This document shows positions 17,937-27,311 of a DNA stretch of 44,729 nucleotides, in pieces. Origin of the DNA: Candidatus Poribacteria bacterium (GTDB lineage Bacteria; Poribacteria; WGA-4E; UBA9662); contig PACG01000101.1 in NCBI GenBank assembly GCA_002699335.1, forward strand, positions 30,028 through 74,756. The letters are read 5' to 3'. Position 1 is the first letter of the stretch. Each line of letters begins with the position of its first letter. Position numbers and translations under genes: made by a program. Below the pieces are notes generated by a model, which worked only from the letters and a program-made list of their open reading frames with translations, was not told the origin of the DNA and searched no databases.

Positions 17937-19393
17937 TCCTGGGTGTCAGGTGTGAGGCCCAACCGATTTATCTTGCGATGCAAAGATTGTCGTTGGATAC
18001 CGATCTGTTTGGCCGTGGCCCGGATGTTCCAATTGTTTTCTGCCAACTTATGCTGCAGAAATAATCGCTCGAAGTCTTCGGTTGCAGACTGGATACCATC
18101 CTGTTGTAGGATGGTGGCTAATTGTTGGCCTAAGCCACCAATCACCGATGGTATCTCGGTATAGGAAGCTTTATTTAGTAACCAGGACGGCAAATCATCA
18201 ACTGTAATCTGGCTGCCCTGACAAGTCACTATCGCGTACTCAATCACCTTCTCTAACTCACGGACATTTCCAACCCAATCGTTGTTCTCAAGTCGTTCAA
18301 TCACCTGAGCGGAGAACGCTAGATTTTTGGCTGAATTGCGCTGGCTGGAGGCATATTTTTTCAAGAAATGTTCAGCTAGCAGTAGGATATCAGTTGGTCT
18401 ATCTCTAAGTGGGGGCAACTCAATCATGAAGTTGAGTCGATAAAAGAGATCCTGTCTAAATTGTCCTTCTTCAACGGCCTGTGCCAGGTTGCGATTGGTA
18501 GCAGCGATTACACGCACATCGACCTGTCGCGTTTCTTGCCCCACTCCTTGTATCTCTTTATAGTCCAGTACCCGCAACAGTTTGGGTTGCATTTCCAAAC
18601 TGAGATCACCAATCTCGTCTAAAAAGATACTACCACCGTTAGCCTGCTCAAACTTTCCTTGCCGTTGGTCGACCGAGGTGGCCACTCGCCTGCCGATTCC
18701 GAACAGTTCAGATTCCAGCATTTCAGCTGGGATGGCACTGCAATTGACGATAATGAACGACCCATGACAGCGAGGGCTGTACCGGTGGATGGCCTGAGCG
18801 ATAAGATCTTTACCTGTTCCAGTTTCACCGTAAATCAAGACGTCGGATTCGGAGTTGGCAATCCGTCCGACCTTCTTCATAACTTCAATCATATCCTGAC
18901 TTTGACCGATGATCTCATTGCCGATGACTGTTGTTTGGGGCATGGAATCTTTATCACACCCGGCACGCTCAGATAAGACTTGATGCGTCAATTCCATCAA
19001 ATGAGCGAAGTCTATAGGCTTACTAATATAGTCGTAGACGCCTAACCCGGTGGTTTCTAAAGCTGTTTGAACAGAACTGTTAGCTGTGATGGTGATGGCA
19101 TCTGGCGATGTCGCCCCTTTCCCGGACTGTCTCAGATTAAAAGCGTGTTTCAGCACTTTGATACCCGCCTCTTTGTCCAATACACCATCGGTATTTGGCA
19201 TCCAGAGATCGACAAAGAGCAGGTCGTAGGCAGGATTAGTTTCGAGTTGCGTCACTGCGGTTTCTGCATTGTGAGCGAAATCGCAAGTCACATCCAGCCT
19301 TTCCTCCAGTTGCAGATGGCGGGCGATATACTGACACGTCATCTCCTCGTCATCAACAATCAAAATGCGGGCAGCGAATCGTTGGTCTGACAT
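17933..19393 (-). CDS. NtrC-type response regulator without GAFTGA loop
   Basis: A 486-residue regulator. The receiver domain (about 4-145) has D14 and D15, phospho-acceptor D62 (LLFVDLWMP) and K125. The AAA+ domain has Walker A GETGTGKD (189-196) and Walker B SIFLDEIGD (D259-E260). A Fis-type helix-turn-helix closes the protein (NWNIRATAKQIGIQRQSLHR). The sigma-54 contact loop, normally GAFTGA, reads FGIGRRVATSVD (231-242), so activation of sigma-54 polymerase is doubtful. The ATG at 19393 lies one base after the stop of the histidine kinase gene, its obvious partner; an upstream start at 19465 would overlap that gene. It probably reads signals sensed by the CHASE2 kinase. Confidence 0.92.
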   Translation of the reverse strand: MSDQRFAARILIVDDEEMTCQYIARHLQLEERLDVTCDFAHNAETAVTQLETNPAYDLLFVDLWMPNTDGVLDKEAGIKVLKHAFNLRQSGKGATSPDAITITANSSVQTALETTGLGVYDYISKPIDFAHLMELTHQVLSERAGCDKDSMPQTTVIGNEIIGQSQDMIEVMKKVGRIANSESDVLIYGETGTGKDLIAQAIHRYSPRCHGSFIIVNCSAIPAEMLESELFGIGRRVATSVDQRQGKFEQANGGSIFLDEIGDLSLEMQPKLLRVLDYKEIQGVGQETRQVDVRVIAATNRNLAQAVEEGQFRQDLFYRLNFMIELPPLRDRPTDILLLAEHFLKKYASSQRNSAKNLAFSAQVIERLENNDWVGNVRELEKVIEYAIVTCQGSQITVDDLPSWLLNKASYTEIPSVIGGLGQQLATILQQDGIQSATEDFERLFLQHKLAENNWNIRATAKQIGIQRQSLHRKINRLGLTPDTQE

Positions 19394-19394
19394 T

Positions 19395-21416
19395 TCAAAG
19401 TGGTTGTGTGAGTGGAATCCTGATTGTAAACTCAGTTCCCCTCCCAATCTGGCTGTCAACGACAATCTGACCGCCGTGTGACTCGATCACATTTTTCACG
19501 TTCAGCAAACCGAGCCCTAACCCCTTGGGTTTGGTGGTGTAAAAGGCGTCAAAAATCTGGCTTTGTTCTTCGGTGGGAATCCCGATCCCGGTATCTTTGA
19601 TTGAGATAACGAGTCTATCGACATCGACTTGTGTGAAGGATTGAACCAACGACCGGTTGGTATGGTAGGCTTCAATAAAGACTAAGATGGTTATGATGCC
19701 ACCGGTAGGCATGGCCTGGCAGGCATTTCGGATCAAATTAATAAAGACCAGTTGCATCTGATCTTCGTCTATCGCAATGGCAGGTAGATCAGGGCCGGCA
19801 CTTAAAAGTTTTTGCACAATCTCGACTCCATTGGCTAGACTCAAGGGACGTATCGATTCGATTGCCGCCTTGATCACGGGTTCGATTGAACCGCGTTTCA
19901 GATTGAGTTGCCGGTCCTGGAAAAAGCTAAGATCTCTATCGATCATCTGATCCAGTTTAGTGATGGCGTCGATCGCTGACTCCATCTCAGCAATGATTAA
20001 GTTCGGCTCCTTTTGAAGGTTTAGGGGGTCACCTTTACGGAAATTATTGCGAACCATTTCAACCGGTGCCCGGACGAGATTTAGCACGTTGCGAAGTTCG
20101 TGTCTTACTCGTGCCGCCATGATACCAAAGGCCGCCTCTTTTTCTGATCGAATGAGTTGTTTTTGTGTGGCTTGTAGTTGAGCCAGTGTAGCGTGTAACC
20201 GTAAGTGATCGAGGAGAAAACCAGTCATTAGCCCTGTCGATAAAATCGCCAGCGAAGTGGCGGTTATATTAATCCAGATCTTGAAAGCGACAAAAATTGA
20301 GAAGGAAATCACCAAATGGCCTCCCAGCAATCCGAGCGTGCCAAGCAAAAATAGGCGCTGTTGATCACGATGGTAAGCGAGTCCTGCAATGGCGAACAGG
20401 GCTAGCGCTAAAAACAAAAAATAAACTGCAGTTGCTATTAGTGTAGGATGCCAAACGTATCGTTGAGATAGAAGCGCATTTACTAGATTAGCACGTAATC
20501 CCAAAGCAGAAAGAGTTCCCACGGCCGTTTGTGCCTTTGGCTGGTTGGCAGAGGTAACGCCGACCAGCACAATTTTGTCATCGAAATCAGGTAGATCCGA
20601 AGCCTCTAAAACCTCAATAAAACTGTTAGACGGATACTGGTGATGTTCACCCAAGTAAGGGGAAAAACATCGGCCTCGCTGGTCAATCGGGACCTTTATC
20701 ACACGGCTATGTTTATCAGGCTCCGGTGACGAAAACTCTAAAAAATATCCGCTCCAGAAACTATGCTTAAGTGCGATCTGTTCTGGTGTCAACCCCAGCA
20801 TACGGCAAAGCATTTGTACTTCCAGTGAATAGTGGTAGATGGATGATTTCTCTTCTGTAACAACCAGTTGTGCTGACCGGTAAATTCCATCAGCCGATCC
20901 AGAATGAAAACGACTGAAACTGGAAGACACAGTCGAGGTTAAGCGAGAAAAAGCAGACGGAAGTTGGGTCCATTCTTGAACCACCGGCAGTCTGCTAGAT
21001 GATGGATTTTGACTGATATAAGTTTGAATTACAAATAGATTTTCGGCGGGAAATAGATCACATTCACCTTCCGCTTCCCATTCTCGGTTGAACCGCATGA
21101 TCAGGCCAACCGCTGTTGCTTCATGTAGAAGGCTAACTAGCGAGTCGTAAATATAGGCATCCCAAGGTAATGGGCCAATTCCCTTCTCTGACTGACTCTG
21201 ATCATCGATGGTAATCAGTCGAAGTTGTGGCTTTACTTGTTTTGGTACGATTAGTCTCAGTCGGGTATCGAGCGTCTTTAACTCGATCAAGTGAAACAGA
21301 TCAAAATTGCGAAGGAGAAAAAAGAATAGAAATGGTGATAGACAAATCAGTTGAAGATAAGCCCATCTCTTGAGATGGACCTGCATCGGTCGATCTGCCG
21401 GATCAGCGATTACCAT
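19395..21416 (-). CDS. CHASE2-domain sensor histidine kinase
   Basis: A 673-residue membrane kinase. A first transmembrane helix (about 17-41) precedes a periplasmic CHASE2 domain (LDTRLRLIVPKQVKPQLRLI, then GIGPLPWDAYIYDSLV). Two or three further helices lie near 325-400. The cytoplasmic part has the phospho-histidine H439 in RHELRNVLNLV, the N box INLIRNACQAMPTGG, and the G boxes DTGIGIPTEEQ and GLGLGLLNVKNVIESHGG. Its start overlaps the end of the FecR-like gene by 14 bases and its stop is one base before the response regulator, so the three are one transcription unit. CHASE2 domains are often encoded with FecR-like proteins. The stimulus is presumably periplasmic. Confidence 0.93.
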   Translation of the reverse strand: MVIADPADRPMQVHLKRWAYLQLICLSPFLFFFLLRNFDLFHLIELKTLDTRLRLIVPKQVKPQLRLITIDDQSQSEKGIGPLPWDAYIYDSLVSLLHEATAVGLIMRFNREWEAEGECDLFPAENLFVIQTYISQNPSSSRLPVVQEWTQLPSAFSRLTSTVSSSFSRFHSGSADGIYRSAQLVVTEEKSSIYHYSLEVQMLCRMLGLTPEQIALKHSFWSGYFLEFSSPEPDKHSRVIKVPIDQRGRCFSPYLGEHHQYPSNSFIEVLEASDLPDFDDKIVLVGVTSANQPKAQTAVGTLSALGLRANLVNALLSQRYVWHPTLIATAVYFLFLALALFAIAGLAYHRDQQRLFLLGTLGLLGGHLVISFSIFVAFKIWINITATSLAILSTGLMTGFLLDHLRLHATLAQLQATQKQLIRSEKEAAFGIMAARVRHELRNVLNLVRAPVEMVRNNFRKGDPLNLQKEPNLIIAEMESAIDAITKLDQMIDRDLSFFQDRQLNLKRGSIEPVIKAAIESIRPLSLANGVEIVQKLLSAGPDLPAIAIDEDQMQLVFINLIRNACQAMPTGGIITILVFIEAYHTNRSLVQSFTQVDVDRLVISIKDTGIGIPTEEQSQIFDAFYTTKPKGLGLGLLNVKNVIESHGGQIVVDSQIGRGTEFTIRIPLTQPL

Positions 21417-22407
21417 TCGCTTCGGAAGCAGTGTACCAGGCAGTGGTAAAGTTCCACTTAGGCGAAAACCGGATTGCCAACCAAATTTGATTTCCCTCTG
21501 ACACTTTTAGCTGATCAGTTTCGCCTTGATCTCCTTTAGTCCCATCATTGCCTGGACGTGAAACCAAAGTGGAGGTAACAGAATCCGGTAGTCGGGTGAG
21601 GCTTGTGTTAGCTGAAAGTCTTTCCGCTTCTGAAGTGATTATGCCACTATCAAACAGTACCAGTAGATCCCCACTTTTATCGAGAGCCAAGTCCGTCGGA
21701 ATCTTAAAGTGGTGGAGCAACTGTGCGTAAAGCAGACATAACTTTTGGTCTGCCGAAGTTACAGTTTCCACGCTAGCCGGTTGGGACTTCAGGGGTATTT
21801 GAGTACAAAATGGGTATAAGATCTGTGCCAGGTAGATGTTGGTGGAAGGATAGCTGTTAGTCTGGTTGTCGACTTTTGGAGCCGGAAACTGGGCCACAAT
21901 ATGGTCGGATAAAGTATCCAACTGACGGCGAAATTGCACCAATTCAGCATTGCTAATCCGTCGATACATATTCGCAGACATTGGTTGGCTCTTAGATCTG
22001 ACCTCGGTGGATTTGCTTTCCAACGGTAAAATGTCGATAGCGGGTTGTTCATTCAAATTTTGATTGACATATCGACCCTGTTTTTTACGGGCCAGTCCTG
22101 CTTGAATCAAATTGGAAACCTTGTTTTCCTGTCCACCAGGTAACGTCGGAAGCAATTCCTGATCGTTCCGCTTTAGGCGGAGCAGCCCTCTTGGGGGAAT
22201 CCGAATCAGATCATTATCATTTACCAATTCCTTTTTGGTCAGAAAGGTCCAAACTTGGTTTCCACCCTGGTTGTTGGTTCTGAGAACCTCAACTTTACCG
22301 AAGGTGAACAGGATACGGTGGGCGGCCTCAACTTGGAAAGCCATTAAGAGCAGACATATCCACCGGGCAATTGTGGTGCAATGTTTAAGAGAGTTGGACT
22401 TTATCAT
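21403..22407 (-). CDS. FecR-like secreted protein with dead transglutaminase-like region
   Basis: A 334-residue protein with a signal peptide (about 1-28, ending FQVEA). The next part (ILFTFGKVEVLR, then NDNDLIRIPPRGLLRLKRND) resembles FecR-type periplasmic domains. The C-terminal half (about 215-330) parallels the transglutaminase-like domain of the upstream gene: CLLYAQLLHHFKIPTDLAL matches TALYCALLESAGIKTALI, and QIWLAIRF with KWNFTTAWYTASE matches QVWIPIET with KSGFITAWESALE. All three catalytic residues are lost (Cys591 aligns with A219, His617 with S245-D247, Glu653 with R313). A GGAG lies seven bases before the ATG. It overlaps the CHASE2 kinase gene, so it may be that kinase's periplasmic partner. 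Confidence 0.75.
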   Translation of the reverse strand: MIKSNSLKHCTTIARWICLLLMAFQVEAAHRILFTFGKVEVLRTNNQGGNQVWTFLTKKELVNDNDLIRIPPRGLLRLKRNDQELLPTLPGGQENKVSNLIQAGLARKKQGRYVNQNLNEQPAIDILPLESKSTEVRSKSQPMSANMYRRISNAELVQFRRQLDTLSDHIVAQFPAPKVDNQTNSYPSTNIYLAQILYPFCTQIPLKSQPASVETVTSADQKLCLLYAQLLHHFKIPTDLALDKSGDLLVLFDSGIITSEAERLSANTSLTRLPDSVTSTLVSRPGNDGTKGDQGETDQLKVSEGNQIWLAIRFSPKWNFTTAWYTASEANGNR

Positions 22408-22436
22408 TTTTTCTCCGCTTTAGTCGAAGCGACTCC

Positions 22437-24632
22437 TCACTTTACCTGCAATCTGCTAAAGTGATCAATTAATTGATGGGTGAAATCTGTTCGGATACGG
22501 TTGTGAATCGTGGTTGTGTCGAGTTGAAAAGACATTTCTGCATGATGCAGTGCGTTAGCACCGTATTTACGCCAGGCCTCTTCTACTGTCACCGAGTTGG
22601 TGACTTCCATCCGTTGTAGTTGTTCCAATGCACTTTCCCAGGCGGTTATAAATCCAGACTTGACTTGCGTGGTTTCAATTGGAATCCAAACCTGACCGTT
22701 AATCGGTAGATAGATATCTGGTAGATTCATCATTTGTGCAAAATCGATGGATATATTGCCAACTTGAAACGCCATCAACACATGATTCGGTAGCTGAATC
22801 AGAGCAGTCTTGATACCCGCTGATTCCAGCAAGGCGCAATAGAGGGCAGTGCTATCGTCACAGTCGCCAAAAACAGTATCAGTTCCATCGGAAGTACTGG
22901 TCAAAGCCTCCACATCAGCATTTTTTGCTGACAATCGCGTTAACATTTCATGCGGATAGGTAATCTCGTCCACCGTTCCGCTTTCAAACGGGATATTTGG
23001 ATCTGATGTATAGGCTAAACCATACAAGGCCTCGAAAAGAGCTACTGCCAACGATAGATCTGCCGGTAAATCAGCCGATTCGATTTCCGACCCAAAATCC
23101 CGTCTTACTTGCTGGATAAAACTCCGAACTGCCGGGTCATCAAATGAGATGAATGATCCTAGCTTAGCAATGTCATCCAACCTTGTCGAGTGGTTACCGT
23201 AAAATACCAATTGCGTCGATTTGAGCCGATGGGCAGTACCACCAACCTGAGTGACTTTGACTTTGGCCTCCGCAGTCTGCATTTGTCGCAGATAGATTGC
23301 CTCACGGGCCAACACCATTTGCTGTAACGGAACCGAGACCCGTTTCATCGGCGGCAACACAACCTCACCAGCAACTTCTGTGCCATTCTTGTCCACTAAA
23401 TCGGCGATGTACAGTTCGATCCGAACTGCGATCGATTTTTGGCTCTCATTTTTTAGCCAAACTCGCCCGATGGTGTCTTGTGGCGCCAGCGGATAGTAGC
23501 GACTTAGATCTGCATCTGTCAGCATTGTTGGTGTGTTTGGATTCTGGAGGATCTCTGTTTTTGCCTCCCGATTCGGCTGTGTATAGAAGTTGTAATGTAC
23601 TGGATACAGGTTCTCTAACCGAACCTGCTCAATCCGAACTGGCAGTGTACGCCGGTCGAGATTCAGCGAAAATCGAGCATAGGTGGTATCGGGTAGGGTT
23701 GGTGGTGAGACATAGGCGACATCAAAACCTAAAGTTTTGTATTTGATGCTGGCCCCCAAGGTTATGGTTGACCGGAGTGGTACTTCAACTCCAATTGGCC
23801 GATAGAGCCCGGTGCGGATGGATAGCCCTTGGTAGGGGCGAAACTCCAGCCCAAAATTCAATTGATCCGAGAGATCAGCACTCAATTGCCACTTAGACGA
23901 GGGGCGACAACTAATACCAAACAATAGTTGAGTCGGCTGATATTTCTCGACCACGCCCGTATCGTGACGGATCCAAGTTCCACTATTGAGTCCGGGTTTC
24001 ATCCCTAAATCGACCAGATCCTGCATGACTAAGCCGAATGTCCAACTCGGCTTCGATTGCCACTGTGATCGGTTTTTAGACTGGACACTACCAAACAATC
24101 CTCTTTTCGGCCAGAGGGGAAAGTCAAAATTACGAAGATGAACCAAGACACCGACATCCGCTCCCCAGCCGATTTCAGAACCCCGCAACATACCATCCAG
24201 ACTGGAGCTACTCATTAGGTACTTCAGGTTAGCGCCAACTGAAAGCCAACCTAAAAGCAGGTAGCTATAAGAAAAGCAAAATAGGTTTTTTGAAACTAGT
24301 AGCTCACTATCGTCTAACCCGATCTGGCTCCAGCTAAGCCCGACAGCCAATTTATCGGAAAGTGGAAAAGAGGTGCTGAGATGATTGGTCTCCAGCGTTT
24401 GAAATAGGTGAGAGGGAGATCGTTCAAATCCAAGATGGTATTGCCCAAGTTCTGCTAAACTAGCTGGATTTTTGAGACTGTTGGCATCCTCAAAAATGGC
24501 AATACCGGTTTCCCCTTTACCGATAGTTTGCGTTTGAGTAGGGAAACCAGCGAAGGCCATTGGACTGAAAAGACAAAAATAAATTAGAAATTCAGTCCAA
24601 ATGACATGGTAAATAGACCGATGTATATACAT
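22437..24632 (-). CDS. PorV/PorQ-like outer-membrane barrel fused to transglutaminase-like domain
   Basis: With the ATG at 24632 the protein has 731 residues. A signal peptide (about 1-28, FSPMAFAG) precedes a barrel region (about 30-350) with the N-terminal pattern of PorV/PorQ/UPF0164 proteins: GETGIAIFEDANSLKNPASL, then repeated amphipathic strands such as KLAVGLSWSQIGL, LSVGANLKYLMSSS and LLFGISCRPSSKW. A linker follows, then a transglutaminase-like domain (about 510-670) with a full triad: C591 (GDCDDST), H617 (PNHVLMAF) and E653 (WIPIET). It lies 22 bases after hemL and 29 bases before the FecR-like gene. An earlier in-frame start would overlap hemL and is disfavoured. I infer surface or periplasmic protein processing or sensing; the barrel call is moderately sure. 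Confidence 0.75.
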   Translation of the reverse strand: MYIHRSIYHVIWTEFLIYFCLFSPMAFAGFPTQTQTIGKGETGIAIFEDANSLKNPASLAELGQYHLGFERSPSHLFQTLETNHLSTSFPLSDKLAVGLSWSQIGLDDSELLVSKNLFCFSYSYLLLGWLSVGANLKYLMSSSSLDGMLRGSEIGWGADVGVLVHLRNFDFPLWPKRGLFGSVQSKNRSQWQSKPSWTFGLVMQDLVDLGMKPGLNSGTWIRHDTGVVEKYQPTQLLFGISCRPSSKWQLSADLSDQLNFGLEFRPYQGLSIRTGLYRPIGVEVPLRSTITLGASIKYKTLGFDVAYVSPPTLPDTTYARFSLNLDRRTLPVRIEQVRLENLYPVHYNFYTQPNREAKTEILQNPNTPTMLTDADLSRYYPLAPQDTIGRVWLKNESQKSIAVRIELYIADLVDKNGTEVAGEVVLPPMKRVSVPLQQMVLAREAIYLRQMQTAEAKVKVTQVGGTAHRLKSTQLVFYGNHSTRLDDIAKLGSFISFDDPAVRSFIQQVRRDFGSEIESADLPADLSLAVALFEALYGLAYTSDPNIPFESGTVDEITYPHEMLTRLSAKNADVEALTSTSDGTDTVFGDCDDSTALYCALLESAGIKTALIQLPNHVLMAFQVGNISIDFAQMMNLPDIYLPINGQVWIPIETTQVKSGFITAWESALEQLQRMEVTNSVTVEEAWRKYGANALHHAEMSFQLDTTTIHNRIRTDFTHQLIDHFSRLQVK

Positions 24633-24654
24633 CGGTAGGATCAACTGCCGCCAC

Positions 24655-25953
24655 TTAAAGGGCTGACAATACGCGATCCGCAGCATTGATCGTCGTATCA
24701 ATATCCGTTTCAGAATGGGCGGTGGAAACAAATGCAGCTTCAAATTGGGAGGGAGCGATATAGATGCCTTGGTTTAATAAGCCCCAGAAGTAACCGGCAA
24801 ATAGCTCTGTGTCCGACGTCTTGGCTGTTGCAAAATCGGTTACGGTTTGATCGGTAAAAAAGCAACTCAGCATTGAGCCAACGCGATTATGGTAGCATGG
24901 AATCTGGTACTTTTGAGTTATCGCCTGAAGTCCCTCAGCCAATGCTGCTGACGTCGCTTCTAACTGTTGGTAGACGGTTGAATCCTTAAGTGTGTTTAGG
25001 GTGGTAATCCCGGCCGACATGGCCAGCGGGTTACCCGACAAGGTGCCCGCTTGATAGACCTCTCCCACAGGAGCAACACACGACATAATCTCTCGGCGAC
25101 CACCGTAAGCGCCAACAGGCAAACCTCCACCGATGATTTTGCCCAAACAGGTTATGTCCGGGGTTACACCGTATAATTCCTGAGCCCCACCGTGGGCGAC
25201 TCTAAACCCTGTCATCACCTCATCAAAAATTAGCACTACTCCATGCTCAGCCGCTATCTCCTTCAACTGTTCCAGATAACCGTCCTGTGGTGGAATCACC
25301 CCCATGTTTCCAGCGATCGGTTCCAGAATCAAGCAGGCCACCTGATGGGCGTTGGCTACGATGGTTCTTCTCGCCGCTTCAGCATCATTAAATGGGATTG
25401 TCAGCGTCAGTCGAGCAAAATCTTCCGGAACCCCCGCACTGTCTGATAGGCCAAAGGTGGTAATCCCAGACCCGGCTTTAGCAAGGAGATAATCGGCATG
25501 ACCGTGATAACAACCTTCAACTTTGATAATCTTCTCTCTTTTGGTATAGCCGCGCGCCAAACGGATAGCACTCATGGTGGCCTCAGTTCCCGAATTGACC
25601 ATCCGAACCATTTCTATAGATGGGACAGCCTCAATAACTAGATCTGCCAACTCGATTTCCAACTCGGTTGGTGCGCCATAGCTGGTTCCATTTTGCATGG
25701 CGGATTGCAAAGCGGCTATCACCTCAGGGGTAGCGTGCCCTAGAATCATCGGTCCCCAGGAGCCAACATAGTCGATATAGCTATTTCCGTCAATATCGTT
25801 AACTCGTGAACCTCGAGCACTTGAAATAAAAGGTGGACTCCCACCCACCGACCGAAAGGCTCGAACTGGACTATTGACGCCACCCGGAATAATTTGTTGG
25901 GCCTTATCCCAAGCTTGAGTGGATGTTGCGGTTTGTCGAACCGGTTGATTCAT
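24655..25953 (-). CDS. hemL: Glutamate-1-semialdehyde 2,1-aminomutase
   Basis: A 432-residue class III PLP enzyme that isomerises glutamate-1-semialdehyde to 5-aminolevulinate, the second step of the C5 heme pathway. It has the full-length N-terminus [19 protein letters not shown]120-SGTEAT, the cofactor aspartate D244 ([11 protein letters not shown]) and the Schiff-base lysine K272 ([17 protein letters not shown]). GGAAGGGA lies before the ATG. A promoter-like extended -10 lies about 100 bases upstream. It heads the run that continues into the barrel-transglutaminase and signalling genes, so heme supply may be co-expressed with them. Heme-handling ccm genes lie about 3 kb away on the other strand. 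Confidence 0.97.
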   Translation of the reverse strand: MNQPVRQTATSTQAWDKAQQIIPGGVNSPVRAFRSVGGSPPFISSARGSRVNDIDGNSYIDYVGSWGPMILGHATPEVIAALQSAMQNGTSYGAPTELEIELADLVIEAVPSIEMVRMVNSGTEATMSAIRLARGYTKREKIIKVEGCYHGHADYLLAKAGSGITTFGLSDSAGVPEDFARLTLTIPFNDAEAARRTIVANAHQVACLILEPIAGNMGVIPPQDGYLEQLKEIAAEHGVVLIFDEVMTGFRVAHGGAQELYGVTPDITCLGKIIGGGLPVGAYGGRREIMSCVAPVGEVYQAGTLSGNPLAMSAGITTLNTLKDSTVYQQLEATSAALAEGLQAITQKYQIPCYHNRVGSMLSCFFTDQTVTDFATAKTSDTELFAGYFWGLLNQGIYIAPSQFEAAFVSTAHSETDIDTTINAADRVLSAL

Positions 25954-26050
25954 GGTTAATTCCCTTCCTTGATAGATTTCAGGCGGAGGATTTAGTAGAC
26001 TGTTAGATCTGACATTTATATGTTGAATGATCGTTCTGACGGATAGGTTG

Positions 26051-26059
26051 ATTATATCA
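26051..26059 (-). promoter_or_regulatory. Extended -10 promoter for hemL
   Basis: On the minus strand TGATATAAT reads from 26059 to 26051, a TGnTATAAT extended -10. No good -35 is present, as is usual for extended -10 promoters. The leader would be about 90 bases. The rest of the 370-base divergent gap between hemL and the prenyltransferase shows no gene. Confidence 0.5.
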
Positions 26060-26284
26060 TAGATCTATCTGACAGATTCTCAGTACGGATAAGTATTGAG
26101 AGGATAGATTCGCCGGGTTGACGGATTACCCTAGAATCAGATTGTAACCAAAATCTCAATCAGAAACAATGTCTAAATGACAAGAAACATGGCTGGAGAT
26201 GCCCACAATCGCTCGATTCAATTACCTCTGCACAGTTTAGGGCAATACAACGCTGGAAATTAGGCTGAAATCTGGTACGCTACA

Positions 26285-26293
26285 TGCTATGAT
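26285..26293 (+). promoter_or_regulatory. Possible extended -10 for the UbiA-type gene
   Basis: TGCTATGAT on the plus strand fits TGnTATGAT, ending 30 bases before the ATG at 26324. No clear -35 or ribosome site accompanies it, so support is weak. Confidence 0.3.
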
Positions 26294-26323
26294 AACGGGT
26301 GCTGAAAATGTAGTAGCGGTATC

Positions 26324-27256
26324 ATGCACCACCTTCATGCCCTTCTCGAAATCATCCGCTATCCGCTTTTCGCTATTCCGATTGCGGCCACTCTACCGGG
26401 AGCTCTGATCGCCTCAGAGGGGAAATTCACCTGGCGCGTTAGTGTATCCTTGGCTATTGCCACTATTGGCTATTTCGCCGGGATGATGAAAAATGACTAC
26501 TTTCATCGACACCAAGATGCAATCGCCAACCCCCATCGTCCTATTCCTTCGAATCGTTTACCGGCCAAACAGGTCCTGACTATAGCTAGTGTCAGTTACA
26601 TTCTGTGTTTGATTGCGGGATTTTTGATGAGCCTAAAGGCGGGACTGCTGGTAATCGGTTTAGTGATAATTTCCCATGCCTACAACGCGATTCTAAAAGA
26701 GCGTGGGATCTGGGGAAGTATCAGTTTACCCGTCGGTATTGGCCTGCTGAGTGTATTTGGTGCCTTGGTCGTGGCAGACCGGGTACCCGTCAAAGTTTGG
26801 TATGTCTTCGTGGCCATTGCTCTATACGATTTTGGCACGCATATCACCACTACTTTCAAAGATCTCGAGCGAGATCGGGAAGTTGGAATTTTGACCACGC
26901 CCCTACAAATTGGTGTTGGCCCGGCGCTGATTGTCTCTGCTACTGCAACTACAGCTGCTTTTATGGTTGCTATTTTGCCGGTCTGGACAGAAGACTTACT
27001 GGCCGATGCCGGTTGGCACTACGTTTGTTGGGTCGGTATTGCCGCTGTTGCTACCTTTATTTCACGTCTCCCCCTTTACTTGCATCCGAGCGAAAAAAAT
27101 GGATACGCCGCCTTAAAAGGATCGATGGTTGGTGCGATTACTTTCTTCCCCTGTTTGATTGGCACTGAACTGAAATTCTGGCAATCGGCCTTCGTTATCC
27201 TTCCCTTATTGGCAATTACCTTTACTCTTTTGCAACGAAGCAAGCAAGAGGTTTAA
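26324..27256 (+). CDS. UbiA-family prenyltransferase
   Basis: A 310-residue integral membrane protein with eight or nine hydrophobic helices. The first Asp-rich motif reads KNDYFHRHQDAIANPHRPIP (residues 56-75) and the second KDLERDREVGILTTP, both characteristic of UbiA prenyltransferases that attach an isoprenoid chain to an acceptor such as a quinone ring, heme (CyoE/CtaB) or chlorophyll-type ring. The first motif has His where NDxxD enzymes usually have Asp. It is nearest in style to the UbiA-like proteins for lipoquinone or other isoprenoid products; the substrate cannot be set. It diverges from hemL, which could suggest heme or tetrapyrrole metabolism, but that is speculative. No strong ribosome site is visible. 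Confidence 0.85.
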   Translation: MHHLHALLEIIRYPLFAIPIAATLPGALIASEGKFTWRVSVSLAIATIGYFAGMMKNDYFHRHQDAIANPHRPIPSNRLPAKQVLTIASVSYILCLIAGFLMSLKAGLLVIGLVIISHAYNAILKERGIWGSISLPVGIGLLSVFGALVVADRVPVKVWYVFVAIALYDFGTHITTTFKDLERDREVGILTTPLQIGVGPALIVSATATTAAFMVAILPVWTEDLLADAGWHYVCWVGIAAVATFISRLPLYLHPSEKNGYAALKGSMVGAITFFPCLIGTELKFWQSAFVILPLLAITFTLLQRSKQEV

Positions 27257-27311
27257 TTTCGCTTGAATGTACGCTATGTATATCCGCTCCACCAGGTAAA
27301 TTACAGCAGTC

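Noticed and set aside
23297..23746. Plus-strand 149-codon frame opposite the barrel-transglutaminase gene
   Set aside because: Antisense to a supported gene, no ribosome site, no family match.
26605..27168. Plus-strand 187-codon frame inside the UbiA-type gene
   Set aside because: It is Cys/Arg/Trp-rich and lies in another frame of a gene with clear UbiA motifs.
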